In this document: positions 1 to 7,421 of the stretch, piece after piece
How the letters are laid out: each line of letters starts with the position of its first letter
Numbering within the stretch: the stretch's first letter is position 1
From: Myxococcales bacterium
GTDB taxonomy: Bacteria; Myxococcota_A; Polyangia; Palsa-1104; JAEUJZ01
Length of the DNA stretch: 64,000 nucleotides
Assembly: GCA_016794465.1 (NCBI GenBank)
Contig: JAEUKA010000014.1
Location: forward strand, 1-64,000
Direction: 5' to 3'
The notes under the pieces: model-generated
Databases searched by the model: none
What the model was told of the DNA's origin: nothing
Seen by the model: only the letters and a program-made list of their open reading frames with translations
Position numbers and translations under genes: made by a program

Positions 1-1
1 C

Positions 2-109
2 GAGTACCTAGAGGTCTATTACAACCCCAAACGCCGCCACTCCACCCTCGGCTTCCTCAGCCCCAACGACTACGAGAAAAGGACCCCCGAAGCGACCTCA
101 AGCATGTAA
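2..109 (+). pseudogene. IS3-family transposase, C-terminal end (runs off the left edge)
   Basis: The last 35 codons of an ORF open to the window edge. The peptide has the YYNPKRRHSTLGFLSP motif that ends the rve/DDE integrase domain of IS3-family OrfB transposases, and the ORF stops 6 bp before a sequence with the look of an IS3 terminal inverted repeat. Only the tail is visible, so it cannot be said whether the transposase is intact. It marks the left part of the integrated element as a place where an insertion sequence has landed. Confidence 0.8.
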
Positions 110-115
110 CCAACC

Positions 116-140
116 TGTCCACTTTATCGAGGGAAGGTCA
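116..140 (+). mobile_element. Right terminal inverted repeat of the IS3-like element
   Basis: The sequence begins TGTCCACTTTATCGA and ends GGTCA. Its reverse complement begins TGACC and ends GTGGACA, the usual form of IS3-family ends. It lies 6 bp after the transposase stop codon. The partner repeat would be to the left of the window. Confidence 0.65.
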
Positions 141-361
141 CACTGCATTCCCAACTATGCCAGGTTGGCACCCCTCTTGTCGTTACGGTCGGTTCCAACG
201 GTGGTTGGTTCGGTTCCTATGCCGTCAGCCGGTGCCGTTGATATTCCAGGTTGAGCGCCTCGACACGGCGAGGGAAAATCACCTGAAAAAGCCCAAAAAA
301 TGAAAATTACAAATTCACACATAGTTGGCGCAGCGCTGGCTGCAACCAAGGTGAAATACAG
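141..361. other. Intergenic leader between IS end and first element gene
   Basis: No credible gene was seen on either strand. The distal part is AT-richer than its surroundings, which fits a promoter region for the following three-gene run, and AAGGTG lies about 9 bp before the ATG at 362. No clear -35/-10 pair could be fixed. Confidence 0.4.
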
Positions 362-688
362 ATGCCGGAAGAAACACAGAGGAAGACGGAAGCCGTCTCC
401 CTAGCACCAATACATTCGCGCATCGCGCTATTAGCTGTCGGGCTTTCGACGTCAGCCCTCGTTAAGAAAACGGGCTACTCGACTCGACTGATAAACTACG
501 TCCTCGCAGGACACTATCCGTGTCCATTGGCGCTGGCTGCTGTGCTGCGCTCCGCTCTGGGGCCGGACCTATGGCGGTTTGCCATCGGCGAGAGCTGCTC
601 GCTTACACTGAGCACGCATCGCACTTGCCAGTGTGAAGGGCAACCTGCCCAGGCTGCCAGCTGCAAGTCAATCGGGGGGATGCCATGA
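362..688 (+). CDS. Small helix-turn-helix-like protein of the mobile element
   Basis: A 108-residue basic protein. Residues 20-55 (LAVGLSTSALVKKTGYSTRLINYVLAGHYP in outline) read like a compact HTH, with TSALVKKTGYS as the first helix pair and TRLINYVLAG as the recognition helix, followed by LALAAVLRSALG as in Cro-like folds. The C-terminal third carries four Cys (CSLT, CQCEG, ASC), which could bind metal, but this is not established. AAGGTG precedes the ATG. Its stop overlaps the next start (ATGA), so it is the first gene of a coupled three-gene unit with the DUF3987 protein. An accessory DNA-binding or excision function is possible; no family was recognised with certainty. Confidence 0.6.
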   Translation: MPEETQRKTEAVSLAPIHSRIALLAVGLSTSALVKKTGYSTRLINYVLAGHYPCPLALAAVLRSALGPDLWRFAIGESCSLTLSTHRTCQCEGQPAQAASCKSIGGMP

Positions 689-966
689 CGCCCCCCCGTG
701 ACTCGGAGCGGCTCGCCGATCGGGTACTGGCTGCGTTTCGTCCGTGGGTTGTGCAACTGCTCGACGAATCGTTGGCCGCAGGGGATGAGCCCGGCGGCGA
801 CGGCTTGACCGAGGCAGAGCGCGCACGGTCTGAGCGCGGCTGGTCACGATTTCGCCAGCGACAAAGAGGAGCGGCGAAGTCTCAGCCCAGAAAGGAACCA
901 CCACCCAGAAATGCGAAGCGCCCGACGGGCAAGGTCGAGCGCTCGACTGCGAGGACAGAGACATGA
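685..966 (+). CDS. Hypothetical 93-residue protein, translationally coupled
   Basis: The start overlaps the upstream stop in an ATGA, and its own stop overlaps the downstream start in another ATGA, so it sits inside a tightly coupled operon. The N-terminal half is amphipathic (RLADRVLAAFRPWVVQLLDESLAAG); the C-terminal half is highly basic and rich in R, K, Q and T, like a nucleic-acid-binding tail. No family was recognised. The double ATGA overlap is the main reason for calling it real. Confidence 0.55.
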   Translation: MTPPRDSERLADRVLAAFRPWVVQLLDESLAAGDEPGGDGLTEAERARSERGWSRFRQRQRGAAKSQPRKEPPPRNAKRPTGKVERSTARTET

Positions 967-2939
967 GCAATCTACCTTTCGACGGGAGGGCTGACAAGGC
1001 GGAACAGCAACTCCTCGGATCGTGTTTGGTCTGCCGCGAGGCGTTACCGCAAGCACTGACGGTTGGACTGACAGAGGATGATTTCTTCGGCCCACATCAT
1101 CGGGCCATGTTTGCCGCGATGGTCGCGCTCCATCGGGATGGCAAGGCAGGCGAGATCATCCCGGTATCAGCGCGCATGCAGACCATGGGAACCGGAAACC
1201 ATCTCGCGGCTCACGGCGGCGATGCGTACCTAGCCGCGCTTGGAAACGAAGCGCCGGTGTCCGGGTTTGCGGAGCTGGCCCAAGTGGTGAAGCTGGCCGC
1301 GTACGATCGGCAATTGGCACTTCTGCGGACGGAGCAACGCCAATCGGGGCAGTCTGCCAAGAAGCGGTCAGAGATTACCGCGCAGATTCGCCGCGTACAG
1401 AGTGAGCGCGATCGGCTCGCGGAATATTCCGATGGTTGGCCCGGTGAGCCCGGCCCGCCCTTGCCTTTTGCCGATTCCGTGCCGCCCCCGTGGCCCACTT
1501 TGGCCTTGCCGCCCGTGCTGGCAGAGTTTGTCCAAGCTGTCGCGGCCTATTCACAGGTTCCGACGTCGATGCCCGCTCTCATCGGCATGGGCACCCTGTC
1601 ATCGGCATGGGCTGGGAAAGTGGTGGCCACGCTTCCGAATGGTCACACAGAAGCGCTGTCTCTGTACTGTGTCGCCGCTGCGGACGTTTCCGAGCGCAAA
1701 AGCTCGACGTTTTTGCAGTTTGCCAAGCCGGTTGATGCCTACAAGCGCGAGCGCAAGGAACAGCTTGCGCCGCTACGCTCAGCCTATGAAGCGGAGCGGG
1801 CCGGACTTCAGGCAGAGCACGATCAAGCGATCCAAGACCGCAAGCGCGCCAAAGCGGGAAGCCCGCAGCACGGCGACGCATGCGATCGGGCCAAGCGTCT
1901 GCGTGAAAAGCTCGACCAGCTACAACCCCCGCCCATTTGGGAGTTTGTGACAAGGGACACCACATCGGAAGGACTGGCGCGGCTCATGTCGCGCACCGGG
2001 GGCTTTGCGCTACTCTCTTCCCCGGAGGGTGGCGGAGTGTTTGACCGCATGGCCGGACACTATGACCGCGAGCCGAACCTTGATGTGTTTCTGAAGTCCT
2101 ACGACGGCGAAGCGATTAGCAGTCACCGAGCGAGCGCAGAACGGGAAGTCGCGGAAGTGCAACGGCCCGCGCTGGCTATCGTGCTCACCACGCAACCGGC
2201 GACGCTGCAAAAGCTGACAGAGAAGCGAGAACTTGAGGATCGCGGGCTTGTCGCTCGGTTCCTGTTCGCACTCCCTAACGATTCCCAGATTGGCAATCGG
2301 GCACCAGACAGCCCAGCGATTCCCGCCCCCGTTGCCAGAGAATACACAGACGCCATGTTGCGGTGTCTGCGAATGGAGCGGCCCGACGTTCCGCACCGGC
2401 TAGAGCTGTCCTCGGATGCGGTCACAGAATACGAGCGCTTGCACTGGAAGATCGAACCGCAGTTAAAGCCCAGCGGCAATCTGTACGACATACGCGGCTG
2501 GGCCGGGAAGCTCGTAGGCAAGATCGTACGCATCGCGGCCCTATTTCATCTATGGGAACACACGCGCCATGGGAATGCCGCGCCATGGGATGCGCCTTTG
2601 TCGGGTGACACGTTCCGCAGAGCGGCAGCGCTCGCGCCGTGGTTTATCGAACACGCACGGACGGCGTTCTCTTTGATGTCTCAGTCTCCCGCGATGGCCA
2701 AAGCCCGAAAGCTGCTCGACGAACTGCGCAAGCAAGGCGCAGAGTCCTTCACCACACGGGACGCACAGCGGCTCATCGCAAAGAACGGAACCAGAGAGGA
2801 AGCACAGCGCGTGCTCGATGTTCTGCAAGCCCATAACTACGTGGCACCGCTGCCGACAGAGCGGAAGGACTCCCAGCGCTGGCGCGTGCATCCTGAAGTG
2901 GTGAAGGGCTGGACGGATGGAGCCAAGAATGCCGCGTAG
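963..2939 (+). CDS. DnaB-N / DUF3987 replication-type protein of the mobile element
   Basis: A 658-residue protein. Residues 8-115 resemble the DnaB helicase N-terminal domain (AEQQLLGSCL, DDFFGPHHRAMFAAM, GGDAYLAALG). Residues 170-560 match the layout of DUF3987/YfjI proteins of prophages and satellites: a long helical insert, then ALLSSPEGGGVFDRMAGHY and ALAIVLTTQPATLQKL blocks typical of a degenerate helicase core. The C-terminal 80 residues look like a winged helix (TTRDAQRLIAKNGTREEAQRVLDVL). DUF3987 proteins usually sit in the replication module of satellites and integrative elements, which fits its place between an HTH gene and an integrase. No obvious Walker A lysine was seen, so enzymatic activity is uncertain. 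Confidence 0.75.
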   Translation: MSNLPFDGRADKAEQQLLGSCLVCREALPQALTVGLTEDDFFGPHHRAMFAAMVALHRDGKAGEIIPVSARMQTMGTGNHLAAHGGDAYLAALGNEAPVSGFAELAQVVKLAAYDRQLALLRTEQRQSGQSAKKRSEITAQIRRVQSERDRLAEYSDGWPGEPGPPLPFADSVPPPWPTLALPPVLAEFVQAVAAYSQVPTSMPALIGMGTLSSAWAGKVVATLPNGHTEALSLYCVAAADVSERKSSTFLQFAKPVDAYKRERKEQLAPLRSAYEAERAGLQAEHDQAIQDRKRAKAGSPQHGDACDRAKRLREKLDQLQPPPIWEFVTRDTTSEGLARLMSRTGGFALLSSPEGGGVFDRMAGHYDREPNLDVFLKSYDGEAISSHRASAEREVAEVQRPALAIVLTTQPATLQKLTEKRELEDRGLVARFLFALPNDSQIGNRAPDSPAIPAPVAREYTDAMLRCLRMERPDVPHRLELSSDAVTEYERLHWKIEPQLKPSGNLYDIRGWAGKLVGKIVRIAALFHLWEHTRHGNAAPWDAPLSGDTFRRAAALAPWFIEHARTAFSLMSQSPAMAKARKLLDELRKQGAESFTTRDAQRLIAKNGTREEAQRVLDVLQAHNYVAPLPTERKDSQRWRVHPEVVKGWTDGAKNAA

Positions 2940-3084
2940 TCTCTGCGGGTGCGGAGTGTCCAAGTGTCCGCGCTCTGTCCAAACGCAAGGGACACAAGCC
3001 CAGCGACGAAAACTGGGCAAACCGTCCAACTGTCCAGCCCATCCGAGCGGATGAAACGGAAACGGAAGCCGGGCCGGGGGAGTC

Positions 3085-3594
3085 CTAGACGGAGGCCGCA
3101 GCCGACCGGGCCGAACGCCGCCGCGCTGGTGGTTCCATCGGCCCGACTCCGTAAGCGAGCCAACCGGGTGACACTCCGAGGGTCTTTGCGAGCGCTTCGA
3201 TGGTATCGACGCCAGCTTGGCCGCCGTTTTCGATCTGGGCGATGCTCGGTGCGGTCAGTCCGGCCAGTCGAGCAAGCGACGCTTTGGTGTGGTCCCGCTC
3301 GACCCGAACGGTTTGCAAGCGAAGGCCCATGCCATCGCAGGTAGCTGCGCGGTCCGCCGTGGTGTCTCCGAGTCCGTACGCAAGCCAGGGCGCCGAGACT
3401 CCGAGAGCAGCCGCGATCTTGGCGATGGTGCCCACGGTCGGCAAGCGCTCATCTGTCGCGACTTGACGCACCGTCGCGTCTGAAACGCCAGCTTTCGCCG
3501 CTACCGCCATGCTGGTTAGGCCGGACTGCGCCCGTGCCTTTCGCAGACGAGCGGGAAGGCCGAAGTGCTTGGGGTTTGGCGAGCCACGAACCAT
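3085..3594 (-). CDS. XRE-family repressor with two tandem HTH domains
   Basis: A 169-residue protein made of two HTH_3 units in a row. The first is near residues 13-65 (LRKARAQSGLTSMAVAAKAGVSDATVRQV), the second near 88-150 (TVRVERDHTKASLARLAGLTAPSIAQIENGG). Each is followed by the LGVSPGWLAYG-type end seen in XRE repressors. The ATG at 3594 was chosen over an upstream in-frame TTG because homology begins soon after it; the Shine-Dalgarno site is weak. It is divergent from the 3685 gene, with a palindrome between them, as for a CI-like lysogeny regulator. Two DNA-binding heads in one chain could bridge half-sites. No peptidase tail is present, so LexA-like self-cleavage is not expected. Confidence 0.85.
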   Translation of the reverse strand: MVRGSPNPKHFGLPARLRKARAQSGLTSMAVAAKAGVSDATVRQVATDERLPTVGTIAKIAAALGVSAPWLAYGLGDTTADRAATCDGMGLRLQTVRVERDHTKASLARLAGLTAPSIAQIENGGQAGVDTIEALAKTLGVSPGWLAYGVGPMEPPARRRSARSAAASV

Positions 3595-3632
3595 GCCCAC
3601 GACGTAGCACGCAGCTAGAAGCACCAAAAGTT

Positions 3633-3643
3633 GATGTCACATC
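3633..3643. promoter_or_regulatory. Candidate operator between divergent XRE repressor and ORF 3685
   Basis: GATGT-C-ACATC is an 11-bp perfect palindrome between the divergent starts at 3594 and 3685, where an XRE repressor would be expected to bind. The surrounding 50 bp are AT-rich. Binding by the neighbouring repressor is inferred from position only. Confidence 0.4.
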
Positions 3644-3684
3644 TGACGATCATTCGTTGTTTGACTTTGCAAAGAGGTAACGAG

Positions 3685-4221
3685 ATGTGTATTTCTACCA
3701 GTCGAGCCCGCAAACAGTGGGTGACAAGTTCCCGAAGGACCGCCGATTGCAGTCGGCGGCCCCTCATTAGCCCGCGCCGGACACCGCCACGAAGCACCGT
3801 CCGACGCGAACAGGAGCAGTCTATGCCGTGCCACGTCCCTGCTACAAGTGTATCTCGTCGCTGTCGTAAACTTTTCTCGTCGCGTCCGCCAACCATTGCC
3901 GCCAAGCTCGACCTGTCGAAACCCGGCGAAGCGTGGGCCGAAGATTATCTGCGCCGCGCATCGACGGGTAAGGAAGCATTCTGGCGCCCGCTTGCCATCC
4001 GTCGCGACGATGCCGCGCTCCTCGTTGCTGTGCAGTGGCTTCTTTGGCAGCCCGCGAAAGATCGTTACTCCGTCGTCACGCTCTCGCTCACCGAGCGCGC
4101 CTTGTCATGGCGCAAGTACCCGACTGCCAACGCTGCAAAACAGGCGTTAGCTACAGGAAGCGAGGCAGACTCCCCGGCATCCGGCAAGGTCCGCAAGGTC
4201 GGAGGGCACCGCAATGGATAA
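3685..4221 (+). CDS. Hypothetical protein coupled to the integrase
   Basis: A 178-residue basic protein. The ATG at 3685 was chosen because AGAGG lies 7-10 bp upstream; the frame is open further upstream. The N-terminal 60 residues are Arg/Ser-rich and low in complexity; the C-terminal part (DLSKPGEAWAEDYLRRASTGKEAFWRPLAIRRDDAALLVAVQWLLW) looks like a folded domain. It overlaps the integrase start by 8 bp, which supports co-translation. No family was recognised; it could be an excisionase-like or control protein. The real start may be later than given. Confidence 0.45.
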   Translation: MCISTSRARKQWVTSSRRTADCSRRPLISPRRTPPRSTVRREQEQSMPCHVPATSVSRRCRKLFSSRPPTIAAKLDLSKPGEAWAEDYLRRASTGKEAFWRPLAIRRDDAALLVAVQWLLWQPAKDRYSVVTLSLTERALSWRKYPTANAAKQALATGSEADSPASGKVRKVGGHRNG

Positions 4222-5275
4222 GTCGAAGCTATACGGACCCTATCCGCACAAGTCGGGCTACCGCTGCAAACTCGTCATCAACGGACAGAGCACGAACCTG
4301 CCCACCGTCAGCACTGCCGAGAAAGCAGAGCAAGTGGGTAGAGAGTGGCTGCGGAAGCTCATCGGGGAGCACAAGATCACCGTCGGCGAGGCGCTAGAGA
4401 AGTACCGCGACTTTCTTAGAGCCAAGGGCAACAAGCCCGACTCGATAAGCACCACGCTCTACAGGCTGCGCCGGTTCTTTGTTGATTCATCACTTCCGAT
4501 CGCGTCGCTCACGTCTCGCCGCTGCGCTGGGTATTACTCGGCACTCACCGAAACGCAGAAGGCCGATACGCACCGAAACACCTTGGCCGAAGCACGGACC
4601 TTCTGCCGCTGGCTCCATTCCGAGCAGATCATCGGAATCGACCCCCTGGCCTCGGTGAAGGGCATCGGTCGCCGCCGCAAGGGCAAGCCGCAGCTGCACA
4701 TTGATGAGGCTCGCAACTGGCTGCGCCATGCCGACGAGCTGGCCAGCGCCGGTCAGGCTGGGGCGGTCGCCGCGATGGTGTCGCTGCTCATGGGCCTACG
4801 CGCTGGGGAAATCGTGGCTCGCAACGTCCGCGATCTCGACTGCGGCGGCTCGGTGCTTTGGATTCCTCAGAGTAAGACCGAAGCCGGCAAGCGTCGCGTC
4901 CGAGTGCCCGACGCTCTACAGCCGCACCTGCTACGCCTTGCGCTGGGCAAGTCGCCCACTGACCATCTGTTTTCCGTCCGCGCTTCCGGCAAGCCCCCCG
5001 GTCGAGAATGGGTGCGCAAGTGGGTCAAGAAGCTGTGCCGACTCGCCCGCGTTCCTGAAGTCTGCGCCCACTCCATGCGCGGCCTACACGCGACCCTGGC
5101 CGTGGAGGAAGGCACTTCGCCCGATGTCGTGGCGCGCAGCTTGGGCCACCACAAGGCATCCGTCACGCTGTCCAGCTACGCCGCCCCCGGTTCCCGCGCT
5201 ACCGCCGTCCAGCGCTCCGCCCTGCAAGCCCTAGAGCAGCCCGCCCCGCCCAAGCCGCTAGAGCTTTCCAACTAG
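4214..5275 (+). CDS. Tyrosine recombinase (phage-type integrase)
   Basis: A 353-residue site-specific recombinase. The N-terminal 55 residues are a basic arm-binding-like segment; residues 56-150 are a SAM-like core-binding domain. The catalytic domain has R196 (GLRAGE), a Lys around 221-226, H286-x-x-R289, H312 (LGHH) and the nucleophile Y322 (SSY), so all active-site residues are present. It ends 118 bp before the 3' end of tRNA-Ala, the usual arrangement when the element uses the tRNA 3' end as attB. It would act in the cytoplasm to integrate and excise the element. Confidence 0.93.
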   Translation: MDKSKLYGPYPHKSGYRCKLVINGQSTNLPTVSTAEKAEQVGREWLRKLIGEHKITVGEALEKYRDFLRAKGNKPDSISTTLYRLRRFFVDSSLPIASLTSRRCAGYYSALTETQKADTHRNTLAEARTFCRWLHSEQIIGIDPLASVKGIGRRRKGKPQLHIDEARNWLRHADELASAGQAGAVAAMVSLLMGLRAGEIVARNVRDLDCGGSVLWIPQSKTEAGKRRVRVPDALQPHLLRLALGKSPTDHLFSVRASGKPPGREWVRKWVKKLCRLARVPEVCAHSMRGLHATLAVEEGTSPDVVARSLGHHKASVTLSSYAAPGSRATAVQRSALQALEQPAPPKPLELSN

Positions 5276-5349
5276 GAGCATCCGGCCCGCTTTGGGCTGA
5301 ATCGTTGCCCCTTTTCCCCCAATCGTTCCCCCAGCCCATTTTGGGCATG

Positions 5350-5389
5350 AAAAAACCCCGTGGTGAAAGTTGCTCACCGACGGGGTTTT
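5350..5389 (-). terminator. Rho-independent terminator downstream of tRNA-Ala
   Basis: AAAACCCCGT and ACGGGGTTTT form a strong stem, with an inner GGTGA/TCACC pairing. On the minus strand the stem is followed by a T-run, directly after the tRNA 3' end. It has A/T runs on both sides, so it may also stop transcription coming from the integrase. Confidence 0.8.
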
Positions 5390-5392
5390 GAT

Positions 5393-5466
<74 letters not shown>

Positions 5467-5515
5467 GAGACGCTTACGTTGAAAACGTTCCGACCTTCTA
5501 TCAAGTCTCGGCGGA

Positions 5516-6595
5516 CTATGGCAAGAACTTTTTTGCACTTTTGGTCTGTGCCACGCGCTTGTGCGTCGGAGTTCCAGCTGTTTGGCGACGAGCCTGCGGC
5601 AGCAGCAGGAGCAAATCCTCGAGCCGGCCCGTCTCGGGCATCATCAGACAGCCAGCGCTGCGAACGATCTCAGACTGACCGCGAAGGCCACTTCCACCGA
5701 CGAGCAGCTGCGAAATTCCATCCAGTCCGTTTTTCAGCTCTGCAAGCAGGCGACGCAGCTCATTGGGGTCGTGCCGCATCACAAACGACAGCCCAACCAG
5801 CGATGGTCGAACCTTGCGCGCCGTCTGCAGCAAATCAGCAATCGGCACATCGGCCCCCAAATACACGGTGTCCCAGCCCTGCATCGTCGCGTCGAGCGCA
5901 AACAAGAGCAGCCCCATCTCATGCAGATCGCCCGGCGGACAGGCACACACCACTTGGTGCCGCCGTTGCTCTGGACGAAGCTGCGCGAGCAGCGACAGCA
6001 GCTTGCCGCGAATCAGGGTGGTTCCGAAGTGCTCAACAGCGACGGACAGCTCACCGCGATGCCAGCGCTCACCGACATCGACAAGGAGCGGCAGGAACAG
6101 TTCTCGACAGACTTGTTCGGGTGGCATCGACTGCAGCGGCGCCGCAAGGAGGTCCTCCGCCGCCCGGTTGTCGAAGTTGCAAAATGCCTCGATCAGGCGG
6201 TCGATTCTCTCGGCGAAGCTCAGTGGTTGTATAAGGTTTGTTGATTCTTGCGGCGTACCCTCAGCTACAGCTGGCGTGGGTCCAGCGCTCAACGACCGGT
6301 CGGGCGGCTCACCGAGAGCTTCGTCGAGTGACTCACTGAGCGATGGCAGCACTTGCAGCCGCTGCGCACTGAGGATCTGCTCGCGCGGCAGCTGCGCAAT
6401 CTGCATCGGGGCCATGCCCTGCCGGACCAGACTCTGGGCCCCCCGCAAAATCGCGATATCACCGTCTGAATAGAGTCGATAGCCGGCCGGTGTGCGCTCC
6501 GGCTGGACCAGTCGGTAGCGAGCTTCCCACGCACGAATCAGCGCCGAGGAGAGCCCAGTCAGCTGAGCGACACTCTGGATGCGGTATTTGCTCAC
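5516..6595 (-). CDS. CarH/LitR-type B12-dependent photoreceptor repressor (MerR HTH + cobalamin-binding)
   Basis: A 359-residue protein with a MerR winged helix at residues 4-73, a Pro/Ser linker, a helical B12-cap domain (about 128-208) and a cobalamin-binding Rossmann domain (about 212-335). The cap has W178-x9-E188-H189, the W-x9-EH signature of CarH/LitR light sensors. The Rossmann part has D223-L-H225-x-x-G228, the E/DxHxxG motif whose His is the lower cobalt ligand. Known members bind adenosylcobalamin, repress as tetramers in the dark and fall apart in light. It is divergent from an ECF sigma gene, as in LitR/LitS pairs. Repeated operator-like motifs lie upstream of that gene and inside this gene (see findings). 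Confidence 0.9.
   Translation of the reverse strand: MSKYRIQSVAQLTGLSSALIRAWEARYRLVQPERTPAGYRLYSDGDIAILRGAQSLVRQGMAPMQIAQLPREQILSAQRLQVLPSLSESLDEALGEPPDRSLSAGPTPAVAEGTPQESTNLIQPLSFAERIDRLIEAFCNFDNRAAEDLLAAPLQSMPPEQVCRELFLPLLVDVGERWHRGELSVAVEHFGTTLIRGKLLSLLAQLRPEQRRHQVVCACPPGDLHEMGLLLFALDATMQGWDTVYLGADVPIADLLQTARKVRPSLVGLSFVMRHDPNELRRLLAELKNGLDGISQLLVGGSGLRGQSEIVRSAGCLMMPETGRLEDLLLLLPQARRQTAGTPTHKRVAQTKSAKKFLP
6228..6242 (+). promoter_or_regulatory. Internal copy of the putative CarH-like operator
   Basis: TGTATAAGGTTTGTT lies inside the photoreceptor gene and is identical to the copy at 6745-6759. On the coding strand it falls in codons 119-124 and uses CTT and ATA, which are uncommon in this GC-rich sequence. 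This suggests a DNA-level constraint. Confidence 0.45.
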
Positions 6596-6633
6596 ACCGA
6601 ACAGCTTGATTCATCGATCAGCCTGTGTCAATG

Positions 6634-6641
6634 GTTTGTTT
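6634..6641 (+). promoter_or_regulatory. Partial operator-like motif near the photoreceptor start
   Basis: GGTTTGTT, the 3' half of the 15-bp motif at 6745-6759, with TTAAT after it where the full copy has CATAA. It is about 40 bp upstream of the photoreceptor ATG, where it could serve autoregulation. On its own the 8-mer is weak evidence. Confidence 0.3.
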
Positions 6642-6723
6642 AATGAAGGCCAAGTGTCCGATCCGAGCCTCAAGATTTTTCAGACGAAAATCTCAACTAA
6701 TTCTAAAAGTGGAGACTTTCCAT

Positions 6724-6752
6724 TTGACTCTTTCATCTAGGGTATGTATAAG
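6724..6752 (+). promoter_or_regulatory. Sigma-70-type promoter of the ECF sigma gene
   Basis: TTGACT (6724-6729), a 17-bp spacer, and TATAAG (6747-6752): close to the housekeeping consensus with ideal spacing. It points towards the ECF gene at 6804. The -10 box is covered by the repeated motif, so repression by the divergent B12 regulator would block polymerase binding directly. Confidence 0.7.
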
Positions 6753-6759
6753 GTTTGTT
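6745..6759 (+). promoter_or_regulatory. Putative CarH-like operator overlapping the -10 box
   Basis: TGTATAAGGTTTGTT; the reverse strand reads TTATACA, which fits the nTnTACAn half-site known for CarH-family operators. It overlaps the -10 element and has a second exact copy at 6228-6242. Binding is inferred, not shown. Confidence 0.5.
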
Positions 6760-6803
6760 CATAACCAAGTGACGCCATCACCCCAAGCTCTCGGAGAGTT
6801 GCC

Positions 6804-7361
6804 ATGACGACGCAACAGACTCAGCCCTCGAATACCCTCGCTCAAGCAGTCGCAGCCAGCCGGCCTGCTCTGGTTCGCCAAGCGCGACGGATGCTCCGTG
6901 ATGAGACAACCGCCGAGGACGCTGCCCAAGATGCGCTGGTCGCTGCGCTGTCGCACCTGGACTATTTCCGTGGCGATGCGCAGCTGGGGACGTGGATGTA
7001 TCGAGTCGGTGCCAATGCGGTGCTGATGACGATGCGGCGAGAGCGACGGGCGAGTGACCGCACCACGCGAGCAGTGGCCAACCTGCCGAAAGAGGCGAGC
7101 TGGCTGCACGGCAGCGGTAGCTCCGATCCGGCTCAGTGGAAGCTCGAGGACGGGCAGCAGGCGAACCTGATTCGCTGGGCGATCTCGCAGCTGCCGGAGC
7201 GCTATCGACTGGTGGTGATGCAGTGCGACCTGGATGAAAAGCCGGTTCAAGAGGTTGCGGAGTCGCTGGGCCTGACGGTGGGCGGGGTGCGGACGCGTCG
7301 GCTGCGCGCCCACCGGATGCTGCGTGACACGCTCCGTCACCGCGTCGACGACCTGCGCTAG
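6804..7361 (+). CDS. ECF RNA polymerase sigma factor (LitS/CarQ-like position)
   Basis: A 185-residue sigma-70-family ECF protein. Region 2 spans about residues 20-85 (RRMLRDETTAEDAAQDALVAAL, then LGTWMYRVGANAVLM); region 4 about 130-182 (LPERYRLVVMQCDLDEKPVQEVAESLG and TVGGVRTRRLRAHRML). GGAGAG lies 7 bp before the ATG. No anti-sigma gene follows it, so control is probably at transcription, by the divergent photoreceptor, as in LitR/LitS of Streptomyces. Targets are unknown; photoprotection genes such as photolyase or carotenoid genes are usual, but none are visible here. Confidence 0.9.
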   Translation: MTTQQTQPSNTLAQAVAASRPALVRQARRMLRDETTAEDAAQDALVAALSHLDYFRGDAQLGTWMYRVGANAVLMTMRRERRASDRTTRAVANLPKEASWLHGSGSSDPAQWKLEDGQQANLIRWAISQLPERYRLVVMQCDLDEKPVQEVAESLGLTVGGVRTRRLRAHRMLRDTLRHRVDDLR

Positions 7362-7421
7362 ACTGAGCCGAGTCTGCGACCCTCTGCCGTGAGTCTCCCC
7401 TCGTGATATATTCGGGAGGCT

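Noticed and set aside
166..180. TGGCAC-CCCTC-TTGT, resembling a sigma-54 promoter before the element's first gene
   Set aside because: The -12 element ends GT, not the invariant GC, and no activator or palindrome is nearby.
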